Assembly (NCBI RefSeq): GCF_000400465.1
Contig: NW_008806274.1
Coordinates: 372,001-436,000, forward strand
DNA from: Wallemia ichthyophaga EXF-994
Taxonomy: Eukaryota; Basidiomycota; Wallemiomycetes; Wallemiales; Wallemiaceae
Direction: 5' to 3'
Length of the DNA stretch: 64,000 bases
Part shown: piece by piece, positions 22,712-32,759 of the stretch
How the letters are laid out: each line of letters starts with the position of its first letter
Numbering within the stretch: the first letter of the stretch is position 1
Notes under the pieces: model-generated
Seen by the model: only the letters and a program-made list of their open reading frames with translations
Databases searched by the model: none
What the model was told of the DNA's origin: nothing
Translations under genes and position numbers: made by a program

Positions 22712-23627
22712 TTATTTGTTTAGCTTCCTTCGCTTTTTTTCAAGTTCATGACGTCGCAAATCTGCAGCTTCCCTTTCGTCTTCTTTCTTGCCAAAACGAG
22801 AGCTTAAGATTATCGCCTCAGTCTGTGGTTTTTCTTCTGAAACATTTAAGGCTTACCTTGAAAGCTCTTCATCGATAACGTCTTCATTCGTAGCTTCCAT
22901 ATCAGCGTCACTCTCATTACTGTCGTAATCGCGCTCGAGGTACTTAGCCTTGTCTTTACCAAATAGACTCCAAATATCATGACTGTTATAGCCATCACCA
23001 CCATCACTATCAACATCATTACTTATGCTATCATCGCTGTCAATATCGTTTTTAGAGTCCTTAGAAGCAGTTTTTCTTTTAGATAAATCTGGCAGTGACG
23101 GTGCTTTTCTCTTAGATATAGACTGTCTGGTGTCACTCTTGCTGTGTCCATTATCAATACTCTTCTTTGACTTCAAATCGTGTTGAATTTCTTCGATTGT
23201 TCTCGTATCTCTCTTCTTTGTATTGAGTGCAATTAGACCCCCTGATTGGTAGTTGTCTTGATGTGGTTTTTGTTGTGACTTCGATTTCTGTCGCGCACCG
23301 TATTCACCGAAATCTTTCTTTTGCTTAATGTTACGCTTTTCTTCACGGGTAAGTACTTCCTGTTGCTGTTCATGTATAAGCAATGGGTAGTTAAGTCGAT
23401 TTCGTACACACCTTGGCAGGTTTTGTACTTTTATCGGAAGATGATGCTCTATTCCTAGAAGCAAGACTACTAGTAACATTTTGACTATGGCTTTGCATAG
23501 ATCTAGCTTTCTTACGTTGATTCAAGCGATCAGCTTCGACCTCCTTATTACGTAACTCCGTTGTCTTGCGCCGTTTTGAGATTTCATCTTGGGCTCGCCT
23601 CCGCTCATCCTCCTTCCGTTTTGATTG
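22062..23627 (-). repeat. right arm of large inverted repeat (1,566 bp)
   Basis: Reverse complement of 19802-21367. The outer boundary at 23627/23628 is sharp: seven bases C-A-A-T-C-A-A are still shared, then the sequences differ. The right flank carries A-T-C-A-A-A next to it, similar to the arm end A-T-C-A-A-A-A, possible microhomology at the junction. Confidence 0.97.
22712..23627 (-). pseudogene. 5'-truncated SPT2 copy in right arm
   Basis: Matches exons 1 (part), 2 and 3 and both introns of SPT2 without visible change, but the start codon, first 29 codons and promoter are missing because the arm ends at 23627. An internal Met could only give a fragment. Both SPT2 copies point toward the centre. 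With no mutations since duplication, the copy is recent or is kept identical by gene conversion. Confidence 0.9.
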
Positions 23628-23935
23628 TTTGATAGAAGATTAAGAGCATTGTTCTTCCAACTGAAGCTGAATAATATCCATTATAGTAACAGAACAAACA
23701 TATCATGTATTATTTCAGAGATATACTAATTTCATCTCAATTATGTCATAAGCAGGACGTGCAGGGAAACGGCGACAATCAACTAGTCATAAAACAGGAT
23801 TCATGTGAAATTTCAATCGTTATAAAGTATGCAAGATTGAAAGAAGTGATAATGTATTCATATCATGCTCAAGTGATGAGTTGGTAAGAGATTGAATTGG
23901 TATCTGATTAGAATTGTTATGCAGAATCTTGATTA
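23628..23935. other. 308-bp intergenic stretch
   Basis: Unique sequence between the palindrome and the F-box gene 3' end. A 60-codon ATG frame at 23705-23887 has no recognisable feature and is not called. Confidence 0.5.
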
Positions 23936-25911
23936 TCAATTATTAATTTCGTCATCTAGTGGTAGGTAGGTAAAGAGTTCCATGACAGTTTTGCCATTCC
24001 GTCTAGAAAGAATGACGCATTTCTCTTCAGTGAAAGCTAATCGCCAAATAGATTCCCCTCTTTCAGAGAGATCTCTTATACGTTTGCCGGTTTCAAAGTC
24101 CCATAGCTTAATTCTACCGTCATTCCCAGCGGAAACGATAAAGCGTTCATCGAACTGTAATGAAGTGACGGAGTTACTGTGAGCATCAATCCTATGTAGA
24201 CATTCATAGTTTTCTAGGTTATAAACTATGACTCTACCATCACTACCACCAGTTACGAGAATGTTGTCGGTTAATTGTAGAGTACCAATCAGAGCCGTAT
24301 GACCTTGTAACATTGCTAAGCATTTCTTCTGAGAAGCAGACCAAATTCTAACCGTATTATCCATCGAACCAGTTGCAATTTTATCGCCATTGAAAGCGAT
24401 TGAGTAAATTTGATGAGCATGACCTTGAAATGTGAACAAGCATTCACCAGAATTTAAATCCCATAGCTTTATCAAGAGAATAAGGAAATATAAGTGGTAG
24501 CTGAGGGATAACTTACTTTACTTGTGCAGTCATAAGAACCAGAAACAATTTTATCACCAGAGACATCCAGAGATCTGACAGAATGTTGATGTCCTTGCAA
24601 GATATGAATGAGAGTACCGTTTTCGATATTCCAAACTCTAATTGTAGCATCTCTTGAACCGGAAACAGCTATCGGTTTACCAGGGATAACTTTAACACAT
24701 CTAATAGTAGAAGTATGACCGGACAAAGTGTGTAAACAAAGACCTGATTCGGCATCCCAAACTCTAACATGTCTATCGCAGCTTCCAGAGACAACAATGG
24801 TACCGTTTTGACCCCAACCTTTGACAGCTCCACAGATGGATTTACCATCGTTAGCGAAATTATTACCTCTAAAGATTTTAGAAAAGTGCTTCCTACGCTG
24901 CTTGGAAGATGAAGACGATGGATTATTAAAATCAGTTGAATTGGATCTTTGATATTGATCATCATTCAGTTGGTTAAATGAAGTTGAAGGAAAAGAGTTA
25001 TGATTTGATAGTGGAGGTCTAATAAAGTCGAAGTCAAAGCCTAAACCGAACTCTTGTTTTGGAGTGTTTTGAGTTGAAGAAGAGTGAGGGGAGGGAGGGT
25101 AATTAGAGGAAGATAGGTGAGGAATGTTAGAAACCAAGACTAAACACCAAACACCTTGAATGTGACCTTGTAAAGCACACTTCCATCTACCAGTAGTAGC
25201 GTCAAAAATGTGAATGTTAGAGTTTGACATTCCAATAATGATAAAGTTATCATCCATGACAAGGGATGTGACTACGGCATCTTCAGGGGAGACATGAGAG
25301 GAGATAAGTCTACCGCCTTTTCTCCAATTAGATTCAGTTAAATAGGAGTGTTTAAAATGTTTCTTGTAGGAAAATTGTTGAATAGGTTGTTGAGAGGTCC
25401 AGAAGGAATTGTCGTAGTTTAAATCCAAGGAGTTTCTCCTGACAATAGAATTAGATCTGTAAAAATTAACTCTATGTTGTAAAGAGGAAGAAGAAGGTTT
25501 ATAACGATGTTTAAAGCACATATCTTTCCAATTATTTTCATCTTCGACAATGTCTCTCCACCATTTAGAGACTTGAGAGCATCTAGCGAGGGTGTTTGGG
25601 TGGTTAATGAAAGAGAGAATATGTAAGGATAATTCAAGAGGTAGTTCCTTTAAGAAATCTCTCTTAAGTCTTGGGGCTAATAAGTTGTTGGCGTGTATAA
25701 CTTGAGGGATGGAGAGAGAAGGAAGGATAAAATTCAAAGCCAAGAGTTTATCGTTGAAGGAAAGGCAATTAAATTGATTAAATATGGAAGATATGTTGTC
25801 ATTAGTGTGAGTGTTATAAGAGGAGGTAGTTGGAGTAGGTGGAGTTGAGGGATTTGATCTTAAATTGTTCGATTTGATGGAGATGGGCGTTGTTGATAGG
25901 TTATCGTCCAT
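23936..25911 (-). CDS. F-box/WD40 protein, SCF substrate receptor (Cdc4/Fbw7-Met30 type)
   Basis: Predicted 641 aa; exons 24517-25911 and 23936-24466, 50-nt phase-0 intron (GTAAGT, AAAG acceptor) falling within a WD repeat. Residues 1-45 are Ser/Thr/Pro-rich. An F-box follows (L-K-E-L-P-L-E-L-S-L-H-I-L-S-F-I, about residues 92-135) that would bind Skp1. After a linker come WD40 repeats: an early one near residue 210-255, a Ser/Asn-rich insert of about 80 residues, then at least six with G-H ... V-W-D/L-W-D endings. A propeller after an F-box is the design of phosphodegron receptors such as Cdc4, Pop1/2 and Met30; which target it takes cannot be read from the sequence. The insert between the first and second blades is unusual. 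Its ATG is 29 bp from that of the neighbouring plus-strand gene. Confidence 0.85.
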
Positions 25912-25940
25912 TTCTTATAAATCAACTTTATAATAAAACG

Positions 25941-26504
25941 ATGACTGTCAACGATCGACAGCTTAGATTAATAAAAAGTCAAAATGATTTGATAATAAAA
26001 ATAAATAATAAAAATTACAAGTTTCAAATAGAGGACAGTATTAGCTTGGTTTTATTAAGCAGTTTGAGTAGTGGATGTTATAGTGATATTTTACTGGAGT
26101 GGATTGCTAGCGAAGGATTACAAGTTGAATTTAATAACAACAATTTAATAATTTTGTTCAAGTCTTCAAATCATCAAAATATTTCAAGTGTAGATTACAA
26201 GTTGGTAGACGATGATTATAAGCTATTCCAATTGAAGCCATCAAGCGTGGCATTAAGTAAGGAAACTTCAAATGATTTAGAATTGGAAGCCAGTCTACTA
26301 ATTCTATCAAATGAGTTGGTACTTTCAAATGATATTCAATCGAGTCGAGTTATGAATTACAACTGCAATTTAACTAGAGGCAAACAAATAAATATAAATC
26401 CAGCCAATCAGCTTGATAATCAATTACTCAAATTATTCTCAAAGAACAATCGGCCACCACCTACGTTTGACAGAATAAACTTCATTCAATCTAATAAATT
26501 GTAA
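25941..26504 (+). CDS. hypothetical protein, 187 aa
   Basis: Intronless frame opening at the first ATG (M-T-V-N-D-R-Q-L-R-L). I do not recognise a family. The protein is rich in Asn, Leu, Ile and Lys, has no signal peptide or membrane segment, and ends with K-N-N-R-P-P-P-T-F-D-R-I-N-F-I. Hydrophobic/polar alternation in the first 90 residues suggests beta strands. It is probably real: it has a full-length frame between two expressed-looking genes, starts 29 bp from the F-box gene start and ends 27 bp before the next gene. A small complex subunit that evolves fast (replication, kinetochore or APC type) is one possibility. Confidence 0.6.
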   Translation: MTVNDRQLRLIKSQNDLIIKINNKNYKFQIEDSISLVLLSSLSSGCYSDILLEWIASEGLQVEFNNNNLIILFKSSNHQNISSVDYKLVDDDYKLFQLKPSSVALSKETSNDLELEASLLILSNELVLSNDIQSSRVMNYNCNLTRGKQININPANQLDNQLLKLFSKNNRPPPTFDRINFIQSNKL

Positions 26505-26531
26505 TTGTAATTCTAGTTATAAAATTTTATC

Positions 26532-27401
26532 ATGGTATCTAAACCCACTCACACCCACTCAAACTCGCACCTCCACCACCCACTATCAATGAACACACAA
26601 GTTATTCATAAGTCAATAAAAAGTTTAAATAATCTTATAAGCAAGGATAGTTCGAATTTAATTGAAGATGTCGACTTTTTATACTTGATTATTACTCTAA
26701 ACTCAATGAAATCTCATATCAACAATAAAACTTTAAACATTCCTATAAAGAACACCCTCATTGATCCAAGATCTGATAACATTTGCTTATTGGTTAAAGA
26801 TCCTAAGCAAGATTCTATCTCAACCTTAGAAAAATCTAATATCAACTTCATCTCTGAAATCGTCTCTTGTCAAGAATTGAAAGGTAAATACAAATCGTTC
26901 GAATCTCAAAGATCTTTATTCTCTCAATTCGATTTATTCCTCGCTGATGAATCTATTTTGCACTTATTACCTAGATTCATCGGTAAACATGCCTTCTCAT
27001 CTAACAAACCAATTGGTGTAAATCTCAAATCAAATGACTTGAAGAATCATATTCAATCTGTTATAAACTCTACTCACTACACTCCATCAAAAGGTGTCTG
27101 TCAATCTATTAAATTCTCTTCCACAAATCACACTATAGATCAGCAAATTGCAAACTTAGAAACCGTTTTAGATCATTTCACAACAAAACTCACCAATTTA
27201 AATGAAATTAAGTCTATTAACATCAAGCTATCCTCGTCTGATGCCTTACCTATTTACATCAACGACTCCTTTAAGCCAAAGACTCCAACTGAACAATTAG
27301 ATAAGAGGAAGAAGTCATCCACCTCGACAAAATCAAAGTCAAAGAAACAAATTACTGGTGATAAGTCAACAAAACCAAGTAAGCCTGTTAAATCAAATTA
27401 A
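26532..27401 (+). CDS. UTP30: ribosomal L1-domain nucleolar protein (Utp30/Rsl1d1-like)
   Basis: Intronless, predicted 289 aa, likely nucleolar. Residues about 30-235 fit the L1 fold: an N-terminal helix with L-N-N-L-I, then I-P-I-K-N-T-L, the strand-loop F-S-Q-F-D-L-F-L-A-D-E-S-I-L-H-L-L-P-R-F-I-G-K, and a G-V-N-L-K strand. The C-terminal 45 residues are Lys/Ser/Thr-rich and basic. Utp30 and Cic1 are pre-ribosome assembly factors related to ribosomal protein L1; length (yeast Utp30 is 274 aa) and the degenerate L1 core favour Utp30/Rsl1d1 over true uL1. It converges with ERV25, with 16 bp between stops. Confidence 0.8.
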   Translation: MVSKPTHTHSNSHLHHPLSMNTQVIHKSIKSLNNLISKDSSNLIEDVDFLYLIITLNSMKSHINNKTLNIPIKNTLIDPRSDNICLLVKDPKQDSISTLEKSNINFISEIVSCQELKGKYKSFESQRSLFSQFDLFLADESILHLLPRFIGKHAFSSNKPIGVNLKSNDLKNHIQSVINSTHYTPSKGVCQSIKFSSTNHTIDQQIANLETVLDHFTTKLTNLNEIKSINIKLSSSDALPIYINDSFKPKTPTEQLDKRKKSSTSTKSKSKKQITGDKSTKPSKPVKSN

Positions 27402-27417
27402 GCTATTTATCATACAA

Positions 27418-28117
27418 TCATCTTAACTTTTTCTCATTAAAGAAACCTCTCAAATGGGTTGACTGCCAGTAACATGCACCCGCTATGACTATCATCTGTA
27501 AAATTGACCAGGTTATAGTTCTCTTATTCGTCATATCTGATATCTCCCTAAATTCTACTTCTCTATCTCTTTGGAATTGCTGCTCTTTACGAACATCAAT
27601 CAGCTTTGCATTTAGATCCCTTATCCTATTAGTCAATGATTGAATGTGGTTTAAATCTGCTGATTCATCGTGTTTAATTGCACCAATTGCCATATCCAAA
27701 TGAATTCTAATTGATGGATTTCCTTGATACCAACCTGTGTTGATTGAGCTATTAGTTGATAAGCAAACTGTATGATCTCCAGCGAGGTGTGAAGTGAACA
27801 TAAATGAACCTGTGGAAGGACCTTTACTATTAACAACCGGGTGCTTCTCCTCAGTCTCTTCAACTTGAATCAAAACACCAATATCATTGGCAGTAACCCA
27901 TTCTTTAGTCTGTAAATTGAATTCTTCTGCTTTGTATTTACCTGTGGAACAATATATGTCACTACATAATCCAATCACAAATGCCAGACACACCACTAAC
28001 AAGAGTATCAGCTGGCACCTCTTCTAAGAAGCATTTACGATCATTGCTATCCATGTAAAAGTGCAAGCCATAAGATAATTGGAACATTGCTACTAAAATT
28101 AAAATCAATTTCATCAT
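27418..28117 (-). CDS. ERV25: p24-family cargo receptor, Erv25-like (p24 delta)
   Basis: Type I membrane protein of COPII/COPI vesicles between ER and Golgi; predicted 215 aa. Exons 27994-28117 and 27418-27941, 52-nt intron; the splice yields L-V-S-G-K-Y-K-A-E-E-F, matching the GOLD-domain block V-x-G-K-Y-K-A-E. Order: signal peptide of about 20 residues (M-M-K-L-I-L-I-L-V-A), mature start L-H-F-Y, C-F-L-E-E in the GOLD domain, coiled coil about residues 130-175, one TM segment about 180-200, and cytosolic tail with F-F and K-K (G-F-F-N-E-K-K-L-R), the COPII and COPI signals of p24 delta. Of the two consecutive ATGs the first is used. Confidence 0.92.
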
Positions 28118-28437
28118 CGTTGTATGTGTGTGTATCGATTATTGGGCAAGCCCTGGGTTACAAAAGCCGAAAAAAAAAAAAACCATTGCTCCCTCAAAAC
28201 ATCTTTGTGATTGCTTGAATCTTTAGTACTACATCACATTACGATATCATTCCTTGAGATGTTAGGATTCATCTCAGCGACTGTTTTATAGGGCTTTGTC
28301 AGCCCAGCTGTTTCGTTATTGCTTTCTAAAATTTAAGTAGAGCAAAAGCTCCTAGACATGTGTGCTGCATAAATAATGGATTAGTACTTATTCATTATAC
28401 TCACGCCCAACGTCCATCATCCATCATCACCAGCATA

Positions 28438-30381
28438 ATGGGCTCAATTTATTATAAATTTAAATCGTCAAAGATCACTTCAAGGGTTAATATCGATGGT
28501 ACCTCTTTATCTGTTTTCGATTTAAAGAGAGAAATCTTGTTATCTAATCGTATGGCTATAAATAAGGGAAACGATTTCGATTTGATTTTATTAAGAGACA
28601 CTCCTGGTCAAGAAGGTATTTCGTATTCTACTCACTATCCTCACTTTACTCACTAGCTCATTCTCACTCAGAGTATCATGATGATAATGAAATGATTCCT
28701 CGTTCTACTTCAGTTTTAGTTAAAAGGTCTCCACCTAAAATTCCGAATAGAGGCTCTGCTGCTAAATACACCGCCGATGCTCCTGTCATGGCTGACTCAA
28801 ATTCATCCCAACCAAAACCACCATTACCTGTTTTAGGCTCTATGTCCAAACGTTTTGATGGAAAGGATGAAAACAAGTCACAACAGCTTCTCAACCAATC
28901 TGTTTGTTGCCTATTCATCCCTTCTTCTTCCCTCTGATCAAAAACAGTCTGAATCTGGTCAGCAAGAATCTGAACAAGACGCCATTTCTGCCATGTTCAA
29001 AGCATCTGAACAGCAATGGGAAGAAACTCAACAGCATATGTCTATGTAGGTAATCTCATTGTCATCTACTAATATTCAATCCATTCACAGGGCCACCCCT
29101 GTCTACACCAACATGAGGCCTCAAGTAAGAAAACCAATTCCTCAACCAACTGCTACAGGTGACTCTGCGCCGTCCACATCCCAACCTCAGCCGCAATCTC
29201 AACCCCAAGAGTCATCCATGTCCAATGCTATGCCTACCCCACCTGGCTATGTCTGCTACAGATGTGGAGAGAAAGGTCACTGGATTCAAGATTGTCCCAC
29301 CAACGGTGATCCTAACTATGAGAACAAACCACGATTCAAACGTACAACTGGTATACCAAAGTCATTCTTAAAGACTGTTGATCCTTCTACAGCAGCATTA
29401 ATGACTAACAATGGTACAAACAACTCTCAAGGTGTAATGATTACACCCGATGGTAGTCACGTAATTGCAACTCCCGACATAGCGACCTGGGAAAAATCTA
29501 GATCGATCAAATCATCAAAGCTCACTGTCAACGATATCAGAGATTCTGAACCCAAGCTACAAGAATTGAAATGTGGCTTGTCTGGTAAACTTCTCAACAA
29601 TCCTGTCACCTTGCCTTGTTGCAACCTTTCCTTCTCAGATGATTACATAAATCACTACCTAATTGAAAATGACTTATTTTGTCCAAATTGTCATTCAAAC
29701 GTTGGATCTTTAGAGAACTTGAAATCTGACCTAGAACTCAAGCAGAAGGTCATTGAGTACATCAACGAGGAGCTCCGTCTTGATAAATTAAAAAGAGATG
29801 AGAACAATAAAGACGGTGATTCTAACAACCAAACTGATTCAAGTGACGACACTCAAAAGGATCATTTCCAACAGGCTGATAGAAGGTCGCTATTTCACGA
29901 TGATATTATTAAGGTGAACAAGATAATACACGACTGTCAATTTGCAATTATGGCTATATTCGAAGCACTGAAGAATAATGAGGTTAGTTTACTGTTTTGA
30001 TCGACAGTTCATAGCTTACTTTCAAGTAGCTCGATGACAAGACCAAGTACAAATTTCAAACTCAATTGGTGCAGATAAATGTAAGCAAATTCCCATTCAA
30101 ACATTTTTGGCTAATCATATAACTAGCAAATCATGAACCTGCAACAAGGTCAAGTAATGATGATGATGAATGGAATGGATCCTAAAGTCTTTGGAATGCC
30201 ACTTTTACCACAGATAAGTGAGTTTGTTTATGACACTCATTGATCACAACACTAACTACCCACACCAGATCAAAAGGAGCAACAGGATATCAATCAGACA
30301 AAAATCACAGAGCCATCTACCGGACAAAAGAGACAGAATGATGATGATAATTACAATAATGAAAGACCTTCAAAGCGTTGA
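28438..30381 (+). CDS. MPE1: cleavage and polyadenylation factor subunit Mpe1 (RBBP6 type)
   Basis: Predicted 550 aa from seven exons: 28438-28615, 28672-28901, 28948-29045, 29091-29982, 30030-30080, 30127-30217, 30269-30381; all joins use GT-AG and keep frame. Mpe1 activates 3'-end cleavage and polyadenylation within CPF. Domains: ubiquitin-like DWNN domain at residues 1-78 (starts M-G-S-I-Y-Y-K-F-K-S), a W-E-E-T-Q-Q-H-M-S helix, a CCHC zinc knuckle (C-Y-R-C-G-E-K-G-H-W-I-Q-D-C), and a RING/U-box-like finger with C-G-L-S-G-K-L-L-N-N-P-V-T-L-P-C-C ... C-P-N-C. The C-terminal quarter is Met/Gln/Asn-rich and ends R-P-S-K-R. Exons 5-7 are short and rest on splice signals only. Confidence 0.9.
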
Positions 30382-30575
30382 TTATCATCTCATTGATTAC
30401 CAGCCCTGCCTCTGAGTGAGCACATTCAAACATATCGAACTGTACAGATGTAATTTATAATCGCATAAATCATATTCCTGCTCTTTGTAACATGAATGAG
30501 CGTGCAATGATAATAGCATTAAAGAATACAGTAGCGTTGTTACAAAAAAAATCAAGTTATACCAAGCTGGTCATT

Positions 30576-32293
30576 TCAATCGCACCCAGCTTCAGCAATA
30601 CTTTCACAGCATTCGCGATGATTTTTTGCGAATTCTTTCTGTTTAGACAGCTGTGCTTTCATTTTTGATCTTCTGACAACTTTTCCAGGCATTTACTATA
30701 AATCATATTTAAGAAAAGCATGTTGCACAGCGTTCTAGCCGATTTGTCAAATTTTCCCATAATCCTTAATATTGCGTAGCAGTATGAAGCATCTGAAGTG
30801 ACTGTCCTTCAGTTGAGTGACTGAAAGTATTACCGCTTTACTGATCATACCCTCTACAGCTTCAGCTAATCCTCATACAGATAACGAACATTAGCTGAGT
30901 TAAACGCGCTCGAGAAAGGCTTGGCTCATCTCAATGTCATGAATGACAGCGACATGACGAGCAACAGATGAAAGCTTGGCAGGCAATTCCATTCTTTCGT
31001 TCTCTATATTGCACACAAACTACTCATTGAATTTAAATAAGTAATGAAATGCTCACAGCCAGCTTGTACAATGAAACCTAAAAGTAATAGCAAGTAAGAA
31101 GCCCAAATAATCGTGAGTGTGTGCTTTTTTACTAGGTGTACCTTATTTGAGAGTTGTGCATGCGCATCTTCCAAATCTCTTTTCATAACGTGGGCTTGTG
31201 CTGCTAAATATCTAAGTACCAACTCTGTATTAGCTCTAGTTGCTTGTAACTTCTCCCTTTTGATATCCTTAATTGATAGACTGCTGGTCTGATATAATTT
31301 TCATTGATTAGCTCGACTCCTATGCTAGCATAAGACAAGGAGGGCAAGTTGACTCCAACTGGGTCTCTGTGTACAATGTAAATTAGTATAAAGGTGAATT
31401 CGAGTAGTATAATTAAAGTTGGTAATTAATAGTAGTTTTTCAGCGCATCCATTCACCTCAATCTACCAAACTTCCGTCAGGAGAGGGATTGTCACCAAGA
31501 ATGACCCTAGCTCGAACCAGTTATCTTCCTTGCCTTTATCAGTAAGTAAACATTCTTCCTACAAAGCTAGCTTGGAAGATGTAGCGTCTACATGGCGACT
31601 ATTGTAGACAGATTTGGCAATGAGAAGCAAACAAGGATATATACTTGATTTCCGCTCTCATTCCTTACAGATGGTATTTCGGCATGATCTGCGGTGAGTG
31701 GTACGTAATTGAATTCTTTGTCTAGCTCGTGCATCTTGGTAGCAGAGCTCCACGCATCACCACTTACAACATCTGAGCAAGTGGATTCAGCCAAAGCAAG
31801 CAGAAGTAAGTCTGTATCGCCGTTTTTCTTTGCGATGTCTGCTCTTACCTTGAAGCAAGAGGATGGTACATCACTAATCTCAGCTGCCAGTGGAATTGAT
31901 AGAACCACTCAGTGCGTTTCTTCTTCTTGGTATCAGTAATGGCACGTTTGAGCAAAAGATGTGCGAGCCAAGAGCTCCTCGCTGATGCGATTCTTATGAG
32001 AAGTGCATATGTTTCGAAGAGGTAGTTCTCGAGAAGAGACTTTGCTTTAAGAGATCGCTGGTTTAGTTATAGAGAGTTTAAGCTAAGCCTATTCTAGAGA
32101 TCATTCCTTGTGTCTGTGTGGGACCAGGCAGATTTAGACTGGCTTTGTAAGATATAATTGCGAGATAACAACAATGATGATATTCCGCGAGCAGATCGTT
32201 TTGGCTGTCTACAGAGGCAAGGAAGCTATCTGCGTAATATGAGTAAACCGCTGCAAGAGCGAATAATTGTGAATGCTGCGTGCGTCGTGCCAT
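30576..32293 (-). pseudogene. decayed copy of cohesin loader SCC4/MAU2
   Basis: Translated pieces in several minus-strand frames align in order with the intact gene at 46586-48582. Start: M-A-R-R-T-Q-H-S-Q-L versus M-A-Q-R-R-Q-Q-H-S-R-L, then Y-H-H-C-C-Y-L-A-I-I-S-Y-K-A-S-L-N-L-P-G versus Y-Q-H-C-C-Y-L-A-I-L-S-Y-K-S-S-L-D-L-P-G. Middle: E-F-N-Y-V-P-L versus E-I-G-Y-V-P-L, and A-A-Q-A-H-V-M-K-R-D-L-E-D-A versus A-A-Q-V-H-I-M-R-R-E-M-E-D-A. End: C-C-E-S-I-A-E-A-G versus C-C-D-S-I-A-D-T-G. Stops and frameshifts separate the pieces and about 300 bp are lost, so no protein is made. Divergence is large, hence an old event; same strand as the parent, about 16 kb away. Confidence 0.9.
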
Positions 32294-32759
32294 AGGTGAT
32301 GGGATGATGAAATCAAGTGACGCAATGCAGTGCTCGATAAGCAGACATATGATAAAGCGCGTAGAGAATTGTGATGAGGCCTTGTTGTACACGCTTTGAG
32401 ATCATTTGCGACCGCAAAATCGTGTCACAGCGAATCAATGTCGCATAAGAAAACAAGAAGACGCGGTAGAGACTGTGATACAAGCCGAATAACACGCTGT
32501 AAGTTTAATTACATTTACAAACTCATTTTATATCAAATAAACGAGGTATGTAAGTGACTGAGCCAAGACAACCGAGGTGCACGCAACCGAAACTGAGAAG
32601 TATCGCTGAGCAGTTAAGCAGGGAAAAGCACAACGGGAGGTATCCAATTACTAAGCCTCACCTATTCAAACACACTAAATAAAATTTTGTAGTCTGACTC
32701 AATCATCTCCGATATAATCATCTTCTTCGCTGTAATCGGTCGAAACTAAAATTAAAAGG
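32294..32759. other. promoter region of ILV2, between pseudogene and ILV2
   Basis: No coding frame is convincing. It should contain the ILV2 promoter. A segment at about 32602-32640 (G-A-G-C-A-G-T-T-A-A-G-C-A-G-G) resembles the internal control region of 5S rRNA, but the rest of a 5S gene is not seen. Confidence 0.5.
32695..32701. promoter_or_regulatory. Gcn4/CpcA-type site upstream of ILV2
   Basis: TGACTCA is a perfect match to the TGASTCA consensus of the bZIP general amino-acid control activator. It lies 59 bp before the ILV2 start, and ILV genes are classic targets of this control in fungi. Binding is inferred. Confidence 0.55.

Noticed and set aside
23705-23887. 60-codon plus-strand ATG frame beside the palindrome
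   Set aside because: Short, no family features, and AT-rich DNA gives such frames by chance.
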